From positions 1 through 25,760 of the forward strand of contig CALCYI010000006.1 in the NCBI GenBank assembly GCA_937907605.1: a stretch of 25,760 nucleotides of DNA, written 5' to 3'. Positions 14,588-23,590 of this stretch are shown here, piece after piece. The notes under the pieces were generated by a model. The model worked only from the letters and a program-made list of their open reading frames with translations. It ran no database searches and was not told the origin of the DNA. A program made the translations under genes and the position numbers. This DNA is from an uncultured Clostridia bacterium (lineage in GTDB: Bacteria; Bacillota; Clostridia; Oscillospirales; Acutalibacteraceae). Numbering within the stretch: position 1 is the stretch's first letter; each line of letters starts with the position of its first letter.

Positions 14588-15994
14588 ATGTTTAAACTGC
14601 TAAACGATAAGGGTTTCTGGAAAAACGCTTTGAAACTGGCTTTTCCCGTTGCCGTCCAGAATATGCTTTTCAGCTCCTTTACGCTTGTTGATACGCTGCT
14701 TGTAAGCACGCTCGGCGACGTAACGCTTGCCGCGGTGGGTATGGCGGGGCAGTGGAGCTGGCTTATGAATATGATTTTCTTCGGCACCTGTTCTGCGACG
14801 GGCGTTTTCGTCGCGCAGTACTGGGGCGTAAAGGATAAGGTAAGAATCCGTAAAACTATGGGCATTGCCCTTAGTATTACCTTACTTGTATCATTGGTTT
14901 TCTTTGCCGTAAGCTTCTGCTTTCCCGCCGAGGTAATCCGTATGTTCAATAAGGATGCCGCGGTTATTGAGGCGGGGAAGGGGTACCTTAAGATACTCTG
15001 CTTCACTTTCCCCGCGTTCGCGATGTCAAACGTATTTTCAATCGTGCTTCGTTCTACGGAAAAGCCGAGGCTTCCTATGTACGTATCGCTCGTTACGACG
15101 CTTTTAAACATCTTTCTTGACTATGCGCTGATTTCGGGCAAGTTCGGCTTTCCGAAAATGGGCGCGCGCGGCGCAGCGCTCGCAACTCTGATTTCAGCGT
15201 GGGCGGGTATCTTCGTAATGATAGCCGTTTCTGCTGTAAGCAGGAATATTCTTATTTCCTCGCTAAAGGCGGTGTTCGGGTTTAACTCAGAGGATTTAAA
15301 GGTGTTCTTCAAAAGGGCAATTCCCGTAATCGCAAACGAGAGCCTCTGGGGCGTGGGCAACTTCATTTTCAATCTTATTTACGCCAATATGGGCTATGAG
15401 TACTACGCTTCAATAACGATACTTAAAACCTTCGAAAACCTTTCATACGTGCTGTTTATCGGACTTTGCAGCGCCTGCTCGGTAATGATAGGAAAGTCGG
15501 TAGGTATGGGCGAGATTGAAAGGGGAATTAAGGACTCAAAACGCTTCCTTATTATTATACCTATCACAGCCGTATTTGTGGGCGCTATTGCAATAATCTT
15601 CCGTGCGCCGCTCGTTTCAATATTTGATTTGGGTAATAATATAAGCGAGCTTACTATTAATACCGCAAGGCTGCTTATTATCGTATATTCGGTTGAATTG
15701 CCGATGAGGTCGCTCGGATTTACGTTTATCGTAGGTATTCTTCGTTCGGGCGGCGATACCTTTACCGCCGCAAAGCTTGACCTCGGCTCGCTCTGGCTTG
15801 CGTCGCTTCCTGCAACTCTGATTGCGGCGTATGTGTTCAAGCTTCCGTTCATCGTATGTTATATAATTATGTATTTTTTCGAGGATTATATAAAGATTAT
15901 ATTATGCGTAAACTACTATAAAAAACTCAAGTGGATTAAACCCGTTACCGATGAGGGCAAAGCCGCTTTAAAGGAGTTCAGGAAAAATGATTAA
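14588..15994 (+). CDS. MATE-family multidrug efflux transporter within the uvr operon
   Basis: A 468-residue polytopic membrane protein of the MATE family, which exports drugs or metabolites against Na+ or H+ gradients. The N-terminal pattern ALKLAFPVAVQNMLFSSFTLVDTLLVSTLGDVTLAAVGMAGQ is diagnostic, and two MatE halves of about six helices each are visible, the second starting near FFKRAIPVIANESLWGVGN. GGAG at 14578-14581 overlaps the uvrB stop, and its own stop overlaps the uvrA start by 8 nt, so translation is likely coupled. In other bacteria the MATE protein DinF is SOS-controlled, so this pump may play a comparable role; that is inference from position. The transported compound is unknown. 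Confidence 0.92.
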   Translation: MFKLLNDKGFWKNALKLAFPVAVQNMLFSSFTLVDTLLVSTLGDVTLAAVGMAGQWSWLMNMIFFGTCSATGVFVAQYWGVKDKVRIRKTMGIALSITLLVSLVFFAVSFCFPAEVIRMFNKDAAVIEAGKGYLKILCFTFPAFAMSNVFSIVLRSTEKPRLPMYVSLVTTLLNIFLDYALISGKFGFPKMGARGAALATLISAWAGIFVMIAVSAVSRNILISSLKAVFGFNSEDLKVFFKRAIPVIANESLWGVGNFIFNLIYANMGYEYYASITILKTFENLSYVLFIGLCSACSVMIGKSVGMGEIERGIKDSKRFLIIIPITAVFVGAIAIIFRAPLVSIFDLGNNISELTINTARLLIIVYSVELPMRSLGFTFIVGILRSGGDTFTAAKLDLGSLWLASLPATLIAAYVFKLPFIVCYIIMYFFEDYIKIILCVNYYKKLKWIKPVTDEGKAALKEFRKND

Positions 15995-18809
15995 AAATAT
16001 TGTGGTTAAGGGCGCTCGTGAGCATAACCTTAAGAATATCGATATAGAAATCCCAAGGGACAAGCTCGTTGTTTTTACGGGACTTTCGGGCTCGGGTAAA
16101 AGCTCGCTTGCCTTCGATACTATTTACGCTGAGGGTCAAAGGCGCTACGTTGAGTCGCTCTCGTCATATGCAAGGATGTTCCTCGGTCAGATGGAAAAGC
16201 CCGATGTTGATTACATAGAGGGGCTTTCTCCCGCTATATCTATCGACCAGAAAACGACGAGCAAAAACCCTCGTTCAACGGTAGGCACGGTTACTGAAAT
16301 CTACGATTACCTACGTCTGCTCTGGGCGAGAATAGGTATCCCTCACTGTACGGTCTGCGGACGTGAGATTACTCAGCAGACGGTTGATATGATTGTGGAC
16401 AGGGTTATGGAATATCCTGAGGGTACTAAGCTTCAGGTTATGGCTCCGATTGCAAGGGGCAAGAAGGGCGAGTACCAGAAGGAGCTTGCCGACGTTGTTA
16501 AGCAGGGCTTCGTGCGCGTAAGGATTGACGGTATACTCTATGACGCGGGCGAGGTTACAAAGCTTGAAAAGAATATCAAGCATAATATTGAGGTTGTCGT
16601 TGACCGCCTTGTTATAAAGGAGGGTATTAAATCCCGCCTTTCGGACTCTATTGAAACCGCAACCAAGCTCACCGACGGCGTTGTGCTTATTGATATAATC
16701 GGCGAGGGAGAGGAGCTTTATTCCCTTAATTACGCATGTCCCGAGCACGGCGCGGCGATTGAGGAAATGAGCCCGCGTATGTTCTCATTTAATAACCCGT
16801 TCGGCGCGTGTAAGCAGTGCGACGGTCTCGGAACTTTCAAGGAAATTGATGAGGATTTAATTATTCCCGATAAAAAGCTTTCCGTTAATCAGGGCGCTAT
16901 CAAGGCGAGCGGCTGGAACGTTGCCGAGGGCAGCTCAATCGCAAGGATGTATATGGAAGCCCTTGCAAACGAATATAATTTCTCTCTTGATATGCCCGTA
17001 GAGATGATAGGCGAGGAGGGGCTAAACGCAATCCTATTCGGTACGCGAGGAAAGAAGATAAAAATGAAGCGTGTTACCTCCTACGGCTCGGGCACGTACG
17101 TTAACGATTTTGAGGGGGTTATTAATAACCTTAAGAGAAGGTATAAGGAAACCTCGTCGGACTGGGCGAGGAGCGATATTGAGGCTGTTATGCGTGACTG
17201 CCGCTGTAATTCCTGTAAGGGTGCAAGGCTTAAGCCCGAGGCGCTTGCAGTAACCGTAGGCGGTATAAATATCTATGAGTTTTGCAGGATGTCAATTAAC
17301 GAGGAGCTTGAATTCATTGACTCCTTAAAGCTTAATGAAAAGGAACTGATGATAGGCAAGCTTGTAATAAGGGAGATAAGGGAAAGGCTAAACTTCCTTA
17401 ATTCCGTGGGGCTTGACTATCTTTCGCTCGCGCGCGACAGCGGTACTCTTTCGGGCGGTGAGGCTCAGCGTATCCGCCTTGCGACCCAGATAGGCTCCTC
17501 GCTTATGGGCGTGCTATATATCCTTGACGAGCCCTCAATCGGACTTCACCAGAGGGATAACAATAAGCTGCTCGGCACATTAAGACACCTCAGGGATTTA
17601 GGTAACACTCTGATCGTAGTTGAGCACGACGAGGAAACCATGCTCGCTGCAGACTACCTTGTGGATATAGGTCCCGGCGCTGGCGTTCACGGAGGAGAGC
17701 TCGTCGCTGCGGGCACTCCCGAGGAGGTTATGGCGTGCGAAAGCTCGATAACGGGACAGTACCTTTCTAAAAAAAAGGTTATCCCCGTACCAGAAACGCG
17801 CAGGGCGGGCAACGGTAAAAAGCTGACCGTTTACGGTGCATCTGAGAATAATCTTAATAATATCGACGTTGAAATACCGCTCGGTAAATTCGTTACCGTA
17901 ACGGGCGTATCGGGCTCTGGAAAGAGCTCGCTTGTCAACGAGATTATTTATAAACACCTTGCCAATAAGCTCAACCGCGCAAAGAAGCATACGGGTAAGT
18001 TCTCGTCGATGAAGGGGCTTGACGCGCTCGATAAGGTTATAAATATAGACCAGTCCCCGATAGGCAGAACGCCGCGTTCCAACCCCGCGACCTATACGGG
18101 CGTCTTTAACGATATAAGGGATTTATACGCTTCAACGAGCGACGCCAAGAAAAAGGGCTATAAGCCTAACCGCTTTTCCTTTAACGTTAAGGGCGGGCGC
18201 TGCGAGGCTTGCCAGGGCGACGGTATAGTTAAGATTGAAATGCACTTCCTTGCCGACGTTTACGTGCTCTGCGAGGTATGCGGCGGTAAGCGTTATAACC
18301 GCGAAACGCTCGATGTTAAGTTCAAGGGTAAGAGCATTTACGACGTGCTTGAAATGACGGTTGACGAGGCGGTTGAATTCTTTGAAACCCAGCCTAAGAT
18401 AGCAAGAAAGCTTAAAACTCTTTCGGACGTCGGGCTCGGATATGTCAAGCTCGGACAGCCCGCCACAACTCTTTCGGGCGGCGAGGCGCAGAGGGTTAAG
18501 CTTGCGACCGAGCTTTCAAAGCGCTCGACGGGCAAGACTATCTATATACTTGACGAGCCGACTACGGGGCTTCATACCGCCGACGTGTCAAAGCTGCTCG
18601 ACGTGCTTAATATGCTCGTTGATTCGGGCAATACCGTAGTAATTATTGAGCATAACCTCGACGTTATCAAGTGCGCCGACCATATTATCGACCTCGGTCC
18701 CGAGGGCGGCAAGGGCGGCGGAAGAATCGTCGCCGAGGGCACGCCCGAGGAGGTCGCAAAGGTAAAGAAATCATATACGGGACAGTACCTTAAAAAAGTA
18801 TTATCATAG
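15987..18809 (+). CDS. uvrA: Excinuclease ABC subunit A
   Basis: A 940-residue UvrA, the dimeric ATPase that finds bulky DNA lesions and loads UvrB. Two ABC ATPase halves are intact: Walker A GLSGSGKSS (32-40) and GVSGSGKSS (near 640), signatures LSGGEAQR near 486 and 828, and Walker B ILDEPSIGLH and ILDEPTTGLH. The second zinc module is standard, CEACQGDG (near 738) with CEVCGGKRYN. In the first one the opening CxxC reads CPEH, a Cys-x2-His, paired with CKQC about 20 residues later; His can still bind zinc, and I believe this variant is common in Clostridia. ATG 15987 overlaps the MATE stop; AAGGAG lies at 15971-15976. Last gene of the operon, followed by a strong terminator. Confidence 0.98.
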   Translation: MIKNIVVKGAREHNLKNIDIEIPRDKLVVFTGLSGSGKSSLAFDTIYAEGQRRYVESLSSYARMFLGQMEKPDVDYIEGLSPAISIDQKTTSKNPRSTVGTVTEIYDYLRLLWARIGIPHCTVCGREITQQTVDMIVDRVMEYPEGTKLQVMAPIARGKKGEYQKELADVVKQGFVRVRIDGILYDAGEVTKLEKNIKHNIEVVVDRLVIKEGIKSRLSDSIETATKLTDGVVLIDIIGEGEELYSLNYACPEHGAAIEEMSPRMFSFNNPFGACKQCDGLGTFKEIDEDLIIPDKKLSVNQGAIKASGWNVAEGSSIARMYMEALANEYNFSLDMPVEMIGEEGLNAILFGTRGKKIKMKRVTSYGSGTYVNDFEGVINNLKRRYKETSSDWARSDIEAVMRDCRCNSCKGARLKPEALAVTVGGINIYEFCRMSINEELEFIDSLKLNEKELMIGKLVIREIRERLNFLNSVGLDYLSLARDSGTLSGGEAQRIRLATQIGSSLMGVLYILDEPSIGLHQRDNNKLLGTLRHLRDLGNTLIVVEHDEETMLAADYLVDIGPGAGVHGGELVAAGTPEEVMACESSITGQYLSKKKVIPVPETRRAGNGKKLTVYGASENNLNNIDVEIPLGKFVTVTGVSGSGKSSLVNEIIYKHLANKLNRAKKHTGKFSSMKGLDALDKVINIDQSPIGRTPRSNPATYTGVFNDIRDLYASTSDAKKKGYKPNRFSFNVKGGRCEACQGDGIVKIEMHFLADVYVLCEVCGGKRYNRETLDVKFKGKSIYDVLEMTVDEAVEFFETQPKIARKLKTLSDVGLGYVKLGQPATTLSGGEAQRVKLATELSKRSTGKTIYILDEPTTGLHTADVSKLLDVLNMLVDSGNTVVIIEHNLDVIKCADHIIDLGPEGGKGGGRIVAEGTPEEVAKVKKSYTGQYLKKVLS

Positions 18810-18837
18810 GGCGATTTACTAATCGCCCGATTTTTTT
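18809..18837 (+). terminator. Intrinsic terminator of the uvrB-MATE-uvrA operon
   Basis: A perfect 8-bp GC-rich stem (18809-18816 with 18821-18828) with a 4-nt loop is followed by GA and a run of seven T (18831-18837). The stem begins in the last base of the uvrA stop codon. Confidence 0.92.
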
Positions 18838-18869
18838 GCGATATATTTTTGCATTTTGAGGACTAATGA

Positions 18870-19424
18870 GTGAAGGAAGTGAGAAACTTGAGCAAAGCAT
18901 ATGCCGATAAGGAGCTTGATATGGCTTACAGGCAGTACGGGCAAGCGATTGAAAAATATTGCCGAATCAGTCTCGGCGAAGCAAGTGATAGTGCAGCCGA
19001 CTGTACTCAGGAAGCGTTTTATGTGTATTACAAAAAGCTCCTTGACAGCGAAAGCTTTGATAACCCAAGAGCATTCCTTTATAAAACTGCTCATAATTTT
19101 GTCCTTAAAACGAAGGAAAAGTATTTTAAAGAAGCAAGGCGCACCAAGCCCCTTGACGAAGCGGATGAACTTTCGGTAGAGTTATACAATTTGATTAGCG
19201 ACTACACGGATTATGACCGAATTAAAGAATTGCTCATTTCCGAATTGCGCGAGGAAGAGCAACGGCTCTATGAATGGAAATTTACCGAGCGTAAGCCGTT
19301 ACAGGAGATAGCAGAATTGCTTGGTACCAATCCTGCCGCTGCGGCAAATCGTATAGCGCGGCTAAGAAAGAAAATAATCGGATTAATTCAGAAAGGGGGA
19401 CAGTTAAATGATGATTACCGTTAA
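18870..19424 (+). CDS. ECF-type RNA polymerase sigma factor
   Basis: A protein of up to 184 residues with the two-domain layout of extracytoplasmic-function sigma factors, which direct RNA polymerase to a small regulon after release from an anti-sigma factor. The sigma-2 region (about 16-90) holds SAADCTQEAFYVYYKK and NPRAFLYKTAHNFVLKTKEK; the sigma-4 helix-turn-helix (about 125-172) holds LQEIAELLGTNPAAAANRIARLRKKI. The start is uncertain: GTG 18870 follows GAGG at 18858-18861, while in-frame GTG 18879 and TTG 18888 are alternatives, the latter preceded by AAGGAAG. It overlaps the next gene by 17 nt. No sigma-A promoter is evident in the 32 nt after the uvrA terminator, so it may be autoregulated or use a promoter inside uvrA. 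Confidence 0.85.
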   Translation: MKEVRNLSKAYADKELDMAYRQYGQAIEKYCRISLGEASDSAADCTQEAFYVYYKKLLDSESFDNPRAFLYKTAHNFVLKTKEKYFKEARRTKPLDEADELSVELYNLISDYTDYDRIKELLISELREEEQRLYEWKFTERKPLQEIAELLGTNPAAAANRIARLRKKIIGLIQKGGQLNDDYR

Positions 19425-20040
19425 TCATAATACCGTTGCGTATCTATCGGACGGGAATACATTATACCGTGAAATGATTGATTATCTTAACAGCGTAATT
19501 GAAAAAGAATTTGAAAAAGATAACATTAACTGCGACCTTATTGATGAATGTGTGAACGCTGTTGAGGAATTACAACGGGAGCTTGAGAATAAAAAAAACT
19601 CTGACAATGTTATTAAAAAGAGAATAAAATTAACTCCGAAAACGCGCGCGGTAATAGCCGCGGCGCTTGCGGTTGCTATAGGTCTGAATGTGCTTTATCA
19701 CACCTCGCCTGCATTTGCTGATTCGGTAAAGGATCTGTTTTCGTCAATAATTTCAACACTCCAGGTAGGAGCGAAGGAAACTCAAAGGCTTGAGAATTTA
19801 AGCTCTATATACGCAATAGCACCTGATGGTAATAAGATAAAGGTTACCTCAGAAACAGATATCGACGTAAGGGACTTTATCGTAATTGCCGTTTATCAGG
19901 ACGGCACTAAAAACGAGGTACCCATTAAAGACTGTAAATTTGAGAAAACGGTAGCCTTCGAAGGTAATACAAAATACCTGTTGATTAGTATTTCATACGG
20001 TGGCTGCTCCTGTGCAGTAGCTTACGAAATGGAGGGATAA
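19408..20040 (+). CDS. Probable membrane-spanning anti-sigma factor
   Basis: A 210-residue protein with the usual one-pass anti-sigma layout. The N-terminal cytoplasmic part (1-78) is highly charged and helical (LNSVIEKEFEKDNINCDLI, VEELQRELENKK); a single membrane helix spans about 80-98; the tail is extracellular. The segment TSPAFADSVKDLFSS just after the helix resembles that of Firmicutes DUF4179-type anti-sigma proteins. The exported domain (about 135-210) is beta-rich and contains a CSC motif near its end. No zinc-binding HxxxCxxC (ZAS) motif is seen. The start at ATG 19408 is supported by AAAGGGGG upstream and by overlap with the sigma gene. Anti-sigma function rests on topology and position rather than a confirmed family match. 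Confidence 0.7.
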   Translation: MMITVNHNTVAYLSDGNTLYREMIDYLNSVIEKEFEKDNINCDLIDECVNAVEELQRELENKKNSDNVIKKRIKLTPKTRAVIAAALAVAIGLNVLYHTSPAFADSVKDLFSSIISTLQVGAKETQRLENLSSIYAIAPDGNKIKVTSETDIDVRDFIVIAVYQDGTKNEVPIKDCKFEKTVAFEGNTKYLLISISYGGCSCAVAYEMEG

Positions 20041-20042
20041 TA

Positions 20043-23000
20043 ATGACTAAAAAGTTATTAAGCATTCTGCTTTCTTTAATAATGATATTTGCGACTTTGT
20101 CTTTCACGCCGCTTACCGCACTTGCCGAGCATTCAGTAAGCTCCGACGGCTTATGGGAGTATTCAATCTTTAAGGTCGACAATAAAACTTATGGCGTAAT
20201 AAATGATTATAAGGGAACCAATCTTACTAAAACCATTGTTATACCTAATACAATAGGCGACGTTAATATAGTTGGAATTAAAAATATGCCTAATGGCTTG
20301 AAAAGCGTTATCGTAAGCGAGGGTATAAAATTTATAGATACCTATGCTTTCAGCAATAATGATTCTGATTTATCAATCTCTTTGCCTAACAGCCTTGTAT
20401 ACATCGGCGACTGTGCTTTTATGGGCGACAATCTTTCTGAAATTAATTTTCCTGATAGTCTTGAAGCGATAGGTAAAGAAGCATTCTATTCAGCACAGTT
20501 TGACAACAGGGATATTATATTGCCAGACGAGCTGGGATATATAGGCGAGGACGCCTTTGAAAAGACGGATATTACCTCAATATATATAGGAAAAAATACC
20601 GACTTTGGAATAGTAAAATATGAATACAATTCAGGAGTATATAATGTAAATGAAAACATCTCATCACCGTTTTCAAACTGCTATGATTTAAACAGTGTTG
20701 TGATTAATGATGAAAATCCCTATATCACAGTAAGCGACAATGCGGTTTATACTAAGGATATGAAGAAATTGCTGTATATTATTGGCAGCAGGCAGGAGTT
20801 CACCATTGATGATTCTGTTGAAGAAATCAGCGGAAAGATTTTCAATTCGTCCATGCATAGGATTGACAGAATTATAATAGGCAGCGGCTTGAGAGCAATA
20901 CCCGACTTTGCCTTCTATGAGACTACAATAGGCGAAATCAGCTTTAACCCGGGGTGTAATATAAGAAGCATAGGTAGCTGCGCATTTAAGAAGGCGCGTA
21001 TTGAAGAAGCCTTTGTACTCCCGAAGAGCGTTAAGCAAATCGCAAAACAAGCCTTTGAGCAGTCTCGGATTCCGTCCTTCAGTGCTCAGAAGGGTTCCGA
21101 ACTGGCTGTAATAGACCAAAAAGCTTTTGCCCAATCGAATATTAACAATATTGATTTTTCAAACTGTAAGGCGTTGCTGTTGCTTGGAGATCGAACCTTT
21201 TCCGGCTGTAAGGCAGTAGAGGTTAATTTATTAGGTACTGCCGTATCTTCGATTCGGGAAAACCTGTTTGAAAACAGCCAGTATCTTCAAACCGTATGGC
21301 TTCCCGTAACGGCGGAATACGTGTTTGGTAGCGCTTTCAGTAATTGCCCTCGTCTTGTTAATAAATATCGTCCTGTGCTTTTTTCCGATCTTAGTATAAC
21401 ACGCAAGCATTCCGTAAGAACCAATAGCGAATACGTTTATAAAATTTACAACGGCGCTGATGGCGATTTTGTCGGAATCAGTTCATATTTTGGCGCAGAG
21501 GACGTAGATTTAGTCATTCCTGATACTATTAACGGAAAACCTGTAAAAATCATTGAAAACGGCGCCTTTAAATATAAAAAATTCAACAGCGTAACGCTTC
21601 CGACCGAGCTTGAAATTATACGTGAAGGCGCTTTTGAGGACTGCGGTATGACAGGAACCCTGATACTTCCCTCAGGTGTGAAGTATATCGGAACAAGCGC
21701 TTTTGAAGAGAACGCTTTTTCAAGCGTTGAGCTTAACGAGGGGCTTCTGTATATAGGAAGTTTAGCTTTTAACTGGGCGACGGAAATGGAATATAGCGTT
21801 AGCTATCCCGAATCGTTGATTGCAGTAGGAAGCAGTTTATATAATGGTGCTTTTACGTATCCTAAAACTCTGTATTACGGAAAGAATGCGCTTAATATTG
21901 AAAATGATTTAATATATAATTTTGTGGGCTATGCGGACTCGTTAGCAGGCTATGAGAAAACGGGATTTGGAATAGAACGAGTAGAGGTAAGCGACGATAA
22001 TCCGTATTACACGAGTGAGGACGGCGTTCTTTACAACAAGGATATGACTGAGCTTATATTCTATCCGCAAATGAAAAGAGATACGGAGTTCATCGTGCCG
22101 GACACCGTGGTAAGTATTGAGCCGCATGCCTTTGAAGATAACGTATTCCTTGAAAAGCTTACTATAACGGGGAATGTTAAGTATATTGATAAGACCTCAT
22201 TTTCCTATGCTTCAAGACTGAAAACAGTTATTTTTAAAAGCGGGGTCAGTGTATACAAGCTGGATTCAACGTTTTACAATATTAGAACCCTCGAAAACGT
22301 AATCTTTGAAGACGGCGTAAAAATCAAAAAGCTATATAAAACTTTCTGCTCTACAAATCTTAAAAGCATTGTAATCCCTGAAAGCGTAACTGCTATCGGA
22401 AGTATGACGTTTCACAATACGCCTCTTGAAAACGTAGTGTTTCACGAGGGCTTAACCTTGATTGACAGCGAAGCATTTGAACACTGTGCAAAGCTTACAA
22501 AGCTTATTCTTCCTCAAAGTATGAGATTTATTTACTGGCAGGCATTTAAAGATTGCACAGCGTTATCATATATTAATTTCGGAGGAACTAAATATATACA
22601 GGCAGGCTTCATTAATTGTACTTCGCTCGAACAGGTTGACGTAACAGGAATAAGACTTGTTAACGCTTTTATAGGCTGCGATAACCTCAAAAAGTTTTAC
22701 TTTACTGCTGAAGAGAAGGAAGCGTATATAGCCGCTCATGAATGCGAGGGTAACGAAAGTGTTGAAAGCGTCGTTATCGGTTCCTCAATCAGCGAGATTC
22801 GGGACTGCGCATTTGCAGACTGTACTAACTTAGAAAAGGCAGTTATTTCCGATAGGGTAGAAATGATTGCAGACAGCGCCTTTGACAATTGCGAAAAGCT
22901 GACTATCTACTGTGTTGCTAATTCCGTTGCACATCTGTACGCGCTGAAAAACAATATCAGGTTTGAAACCTTTTCAATTGAGCCTGTACCTGACCAGACT

Positions 23001-23513
23001 TATACGGGCAAAGCAATTACGCCTGCTTTGAAGGTCACTCAGGGCGGAGAGACTATGACAGCAGGAGTTAACTATAAAGCGGTGTACAGTGATAACGTCA
23101 ATGTCGGGCTGGCGACCGTAAGCGTTGTTGGCTTAGGCGATTATAAGGTGCTCGGAACAACCGTTAATTTCAAAATTGTGGCACCGAAGCCGAATAAATC
23201 TGCTGCAAAGCCTGTAACCTCTAATAAAAAGACAGCAGTTGTAAATGTAAAGCTTGCAAAGCCTGTAATTACAAAGAAAAAACGTACTAAGGGCAAGCTA
23301 GAAATTAAATGGAAAAAGGTAAACGGAGCGGACGGGTACATAATTCAGTACAGTACTAATAAAACGTTTAAAGGCGCAAAAACCGTAATCGTTAGTGCAA
23401 ATACTTACAAAAAAACCTTTAAGCTCAAAGATAAGAAAAAATACTATGTTCGTATTCAGGCTTTTAAAAAATCAAACGGTAAAATAAACTATTCAAAATG
23501 GAATAGGAAATAG
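20043..23513 (+). CDS. Secreted BspA-like LRR protein with Ig-like and Fn3-like C-terminal domains
   Basis: A 1156-residue exported protein. A clear signal peptide (1-28) has a cleavage site after LTALA. Most of the chain, about 60-975, is LRR_5 repeats (patterns such as IGDCAF, IPESVTAIGSMTFHNTPLENV, AFADCTNLEKAVIS), interrupted by segments with the form NPYYTSEDGVLYNKDMTELIF. The C-terminus has a repeat-type Ig-like domain starting PDQTYTGKAITPALKV (about 979-1045), a Lys/Pro-rich linker (about 1046-1070), and a fibronectin type III-like domain (about 1070-1156: KPVITKKKRTKGKLEIKWKKVNGADGYIIQYS). There is no LPxTG motif. It starts 2 nt after the anti-sigma stop with GGAGG 6 nt upstream, so it is in the sigma/anti-sigma operon and is its most likely effector. 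The binding partner is unknown. Confidence 0.88.
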   Translation: MTKKLLSILLSLIMIFATLSFTPLTALAEHSVSSDGLWEYSIFKVDNKTYGVINDYKGTNLTKTIVIPNTIGDVNIVGIKNMPNGLKSVIVSEGIKFIDTYAFSNNDSDLSISLPNSLVYIGDCAFMGDNLSEINFPDSLEAIGKEAFYSAQFDNRDIILPDELGYIGEDAFEKTDITSIYIGKNTDFGIVKYEYNSGVYNVNENISSPFSNCYDLNSVVINDENPYITVSDNAVYTKDMKKLLYIIGSRQEFTIDDSVEEISGKIFNSSMHRIDRIIIGSGLRAIPDFAFYETTIGEISFNPGCNIRSIGSCAFKKARIEEAFVLPKSVKQIAKQAFEQSRIPSFSAQKGSELAVIDQKAFAQSNINNIDFSNCKALLLLGDRTFSGCKAVEVNLLGTAVSSIRENLFENSQYLQTVWLPVTAEYVFGSAFSNCPRLVNKYRPVLFSDLSITRKHSVRTNSEYVYKIYNGADGDFVGISSYFGAEDVDLVIPDTINGKPVKIIENGAFKYKKFNSVTLPTELEIIREGAFEDCGMTGTLILPSGVKYIGTSAFEENAFSSVELNEGLLYIGSLAFNWATEMEYSVSYPESLIAVGSSLYNGAFTYPKTLYYGKNALNIENDLIYNFVGYADSLAGYEKTGFGIERVEVSDDNPYYTSEDGVLYNKDMTELIFYPQMKRDTEFIVPDTVVSIEPHAFEDNVFLEKLTITGNVKYIDKTSFSYASRLKTVIFKSGVSVYKLDSTFYNIRTLENVIFEDGVKIKKLYKTFCSTNLKSIVIPESVTAIGSMTFHNTPLENVVFHEGLTLIDSEAFEHCAKLTKLILPQSMRFIYWQAFKDCTALSYINFGGTKYIQAGFINCTSLEQVDVTGIRLVNAFIGCDNLKKFYFTAEEKEAYIAAHECEGNESVESVVIGSSISEIRDCAFADCTNLEKAVISDRVEMIADSAFDNCEKLTIYCVANSVAHLYALKNNIRFETFSIEPVPDQTYTGKAITPALKVTQGGETMTAGVNYKAVYSDNVNVGLATVSVVGLGDYKVLGTTVNFKIVAPKPNKSAAKPVTSNKKTAVVNVKLAKPVITKKKRTKGKLEIKWKKVNGADGYIIQYSTNKTFKGAKTVIVSANTYKKTFKLKDKKKYYVRIQAFKKSNGKINYSKWNRK

Positions 23514-23542
23514 TGTTTTCTATGAACCGTAATTAAATAATA

Positions 23543-23571
23543 TTGACGAAATCACCTCCGGGATTTATAAT
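23543..23571 (+). promoter_or_regulatory. Sigma-A promoter of the GPH symporter gene
   Basis: TTGACG (23543-23548), a 17-bp spacer and TATAAT (23566-23571). Initiation near 23578 would give a 13-nt leader that starts at the ribosome site AGAGGTGAT, downstream of the anti-SD arm of the overlapping hairpin. Confidence 0.75.
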
Positions 23572-23588
23572 AATCTCAGAGGTGATTT
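23549..23588 (+). promoter_or_regulatory. Hairpin hiding the symporter ribosome site on read-through RNA
   Basis: A perfect 10-bp stem (23549-23558 with 23579-23588) with a 20-nt loop. The left arm, extended by one base, contains ATCACCTCC, the same sequence as the anti-Shine-Dalgarno tail of 16S rRNA, and pairs with GAGGTGAT, the ribosome site of the next gene. Only four T follow the stem, so it is at best a weak terminator. The symporter promoter is embedded in the same bases. Confidence 0.65.
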
Positions 23589-23590
23589 TC

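Noticed and set aside
14575..15111. 178-codon minus-strand frame opposite the MATE gene
   Set aside because: Antisense to a clear transporter gene; the Ser/Thr-rich translation is typical of shadow frames.
16311..16748. 145-codon minus-strand frame opposite uvrA
   Set aside because: Antisense to highly conserved uvrA coding sequence; no start signals.
23543..23590. Longer N-terminus for the symporter from TTG 23543
   Set aside because: The extra 16 codons cover the -35 box and the hairpin, have no ribosome site, and are not membrane-protein-like; TTG 23591 has a well-placed AGAGGTGAT.
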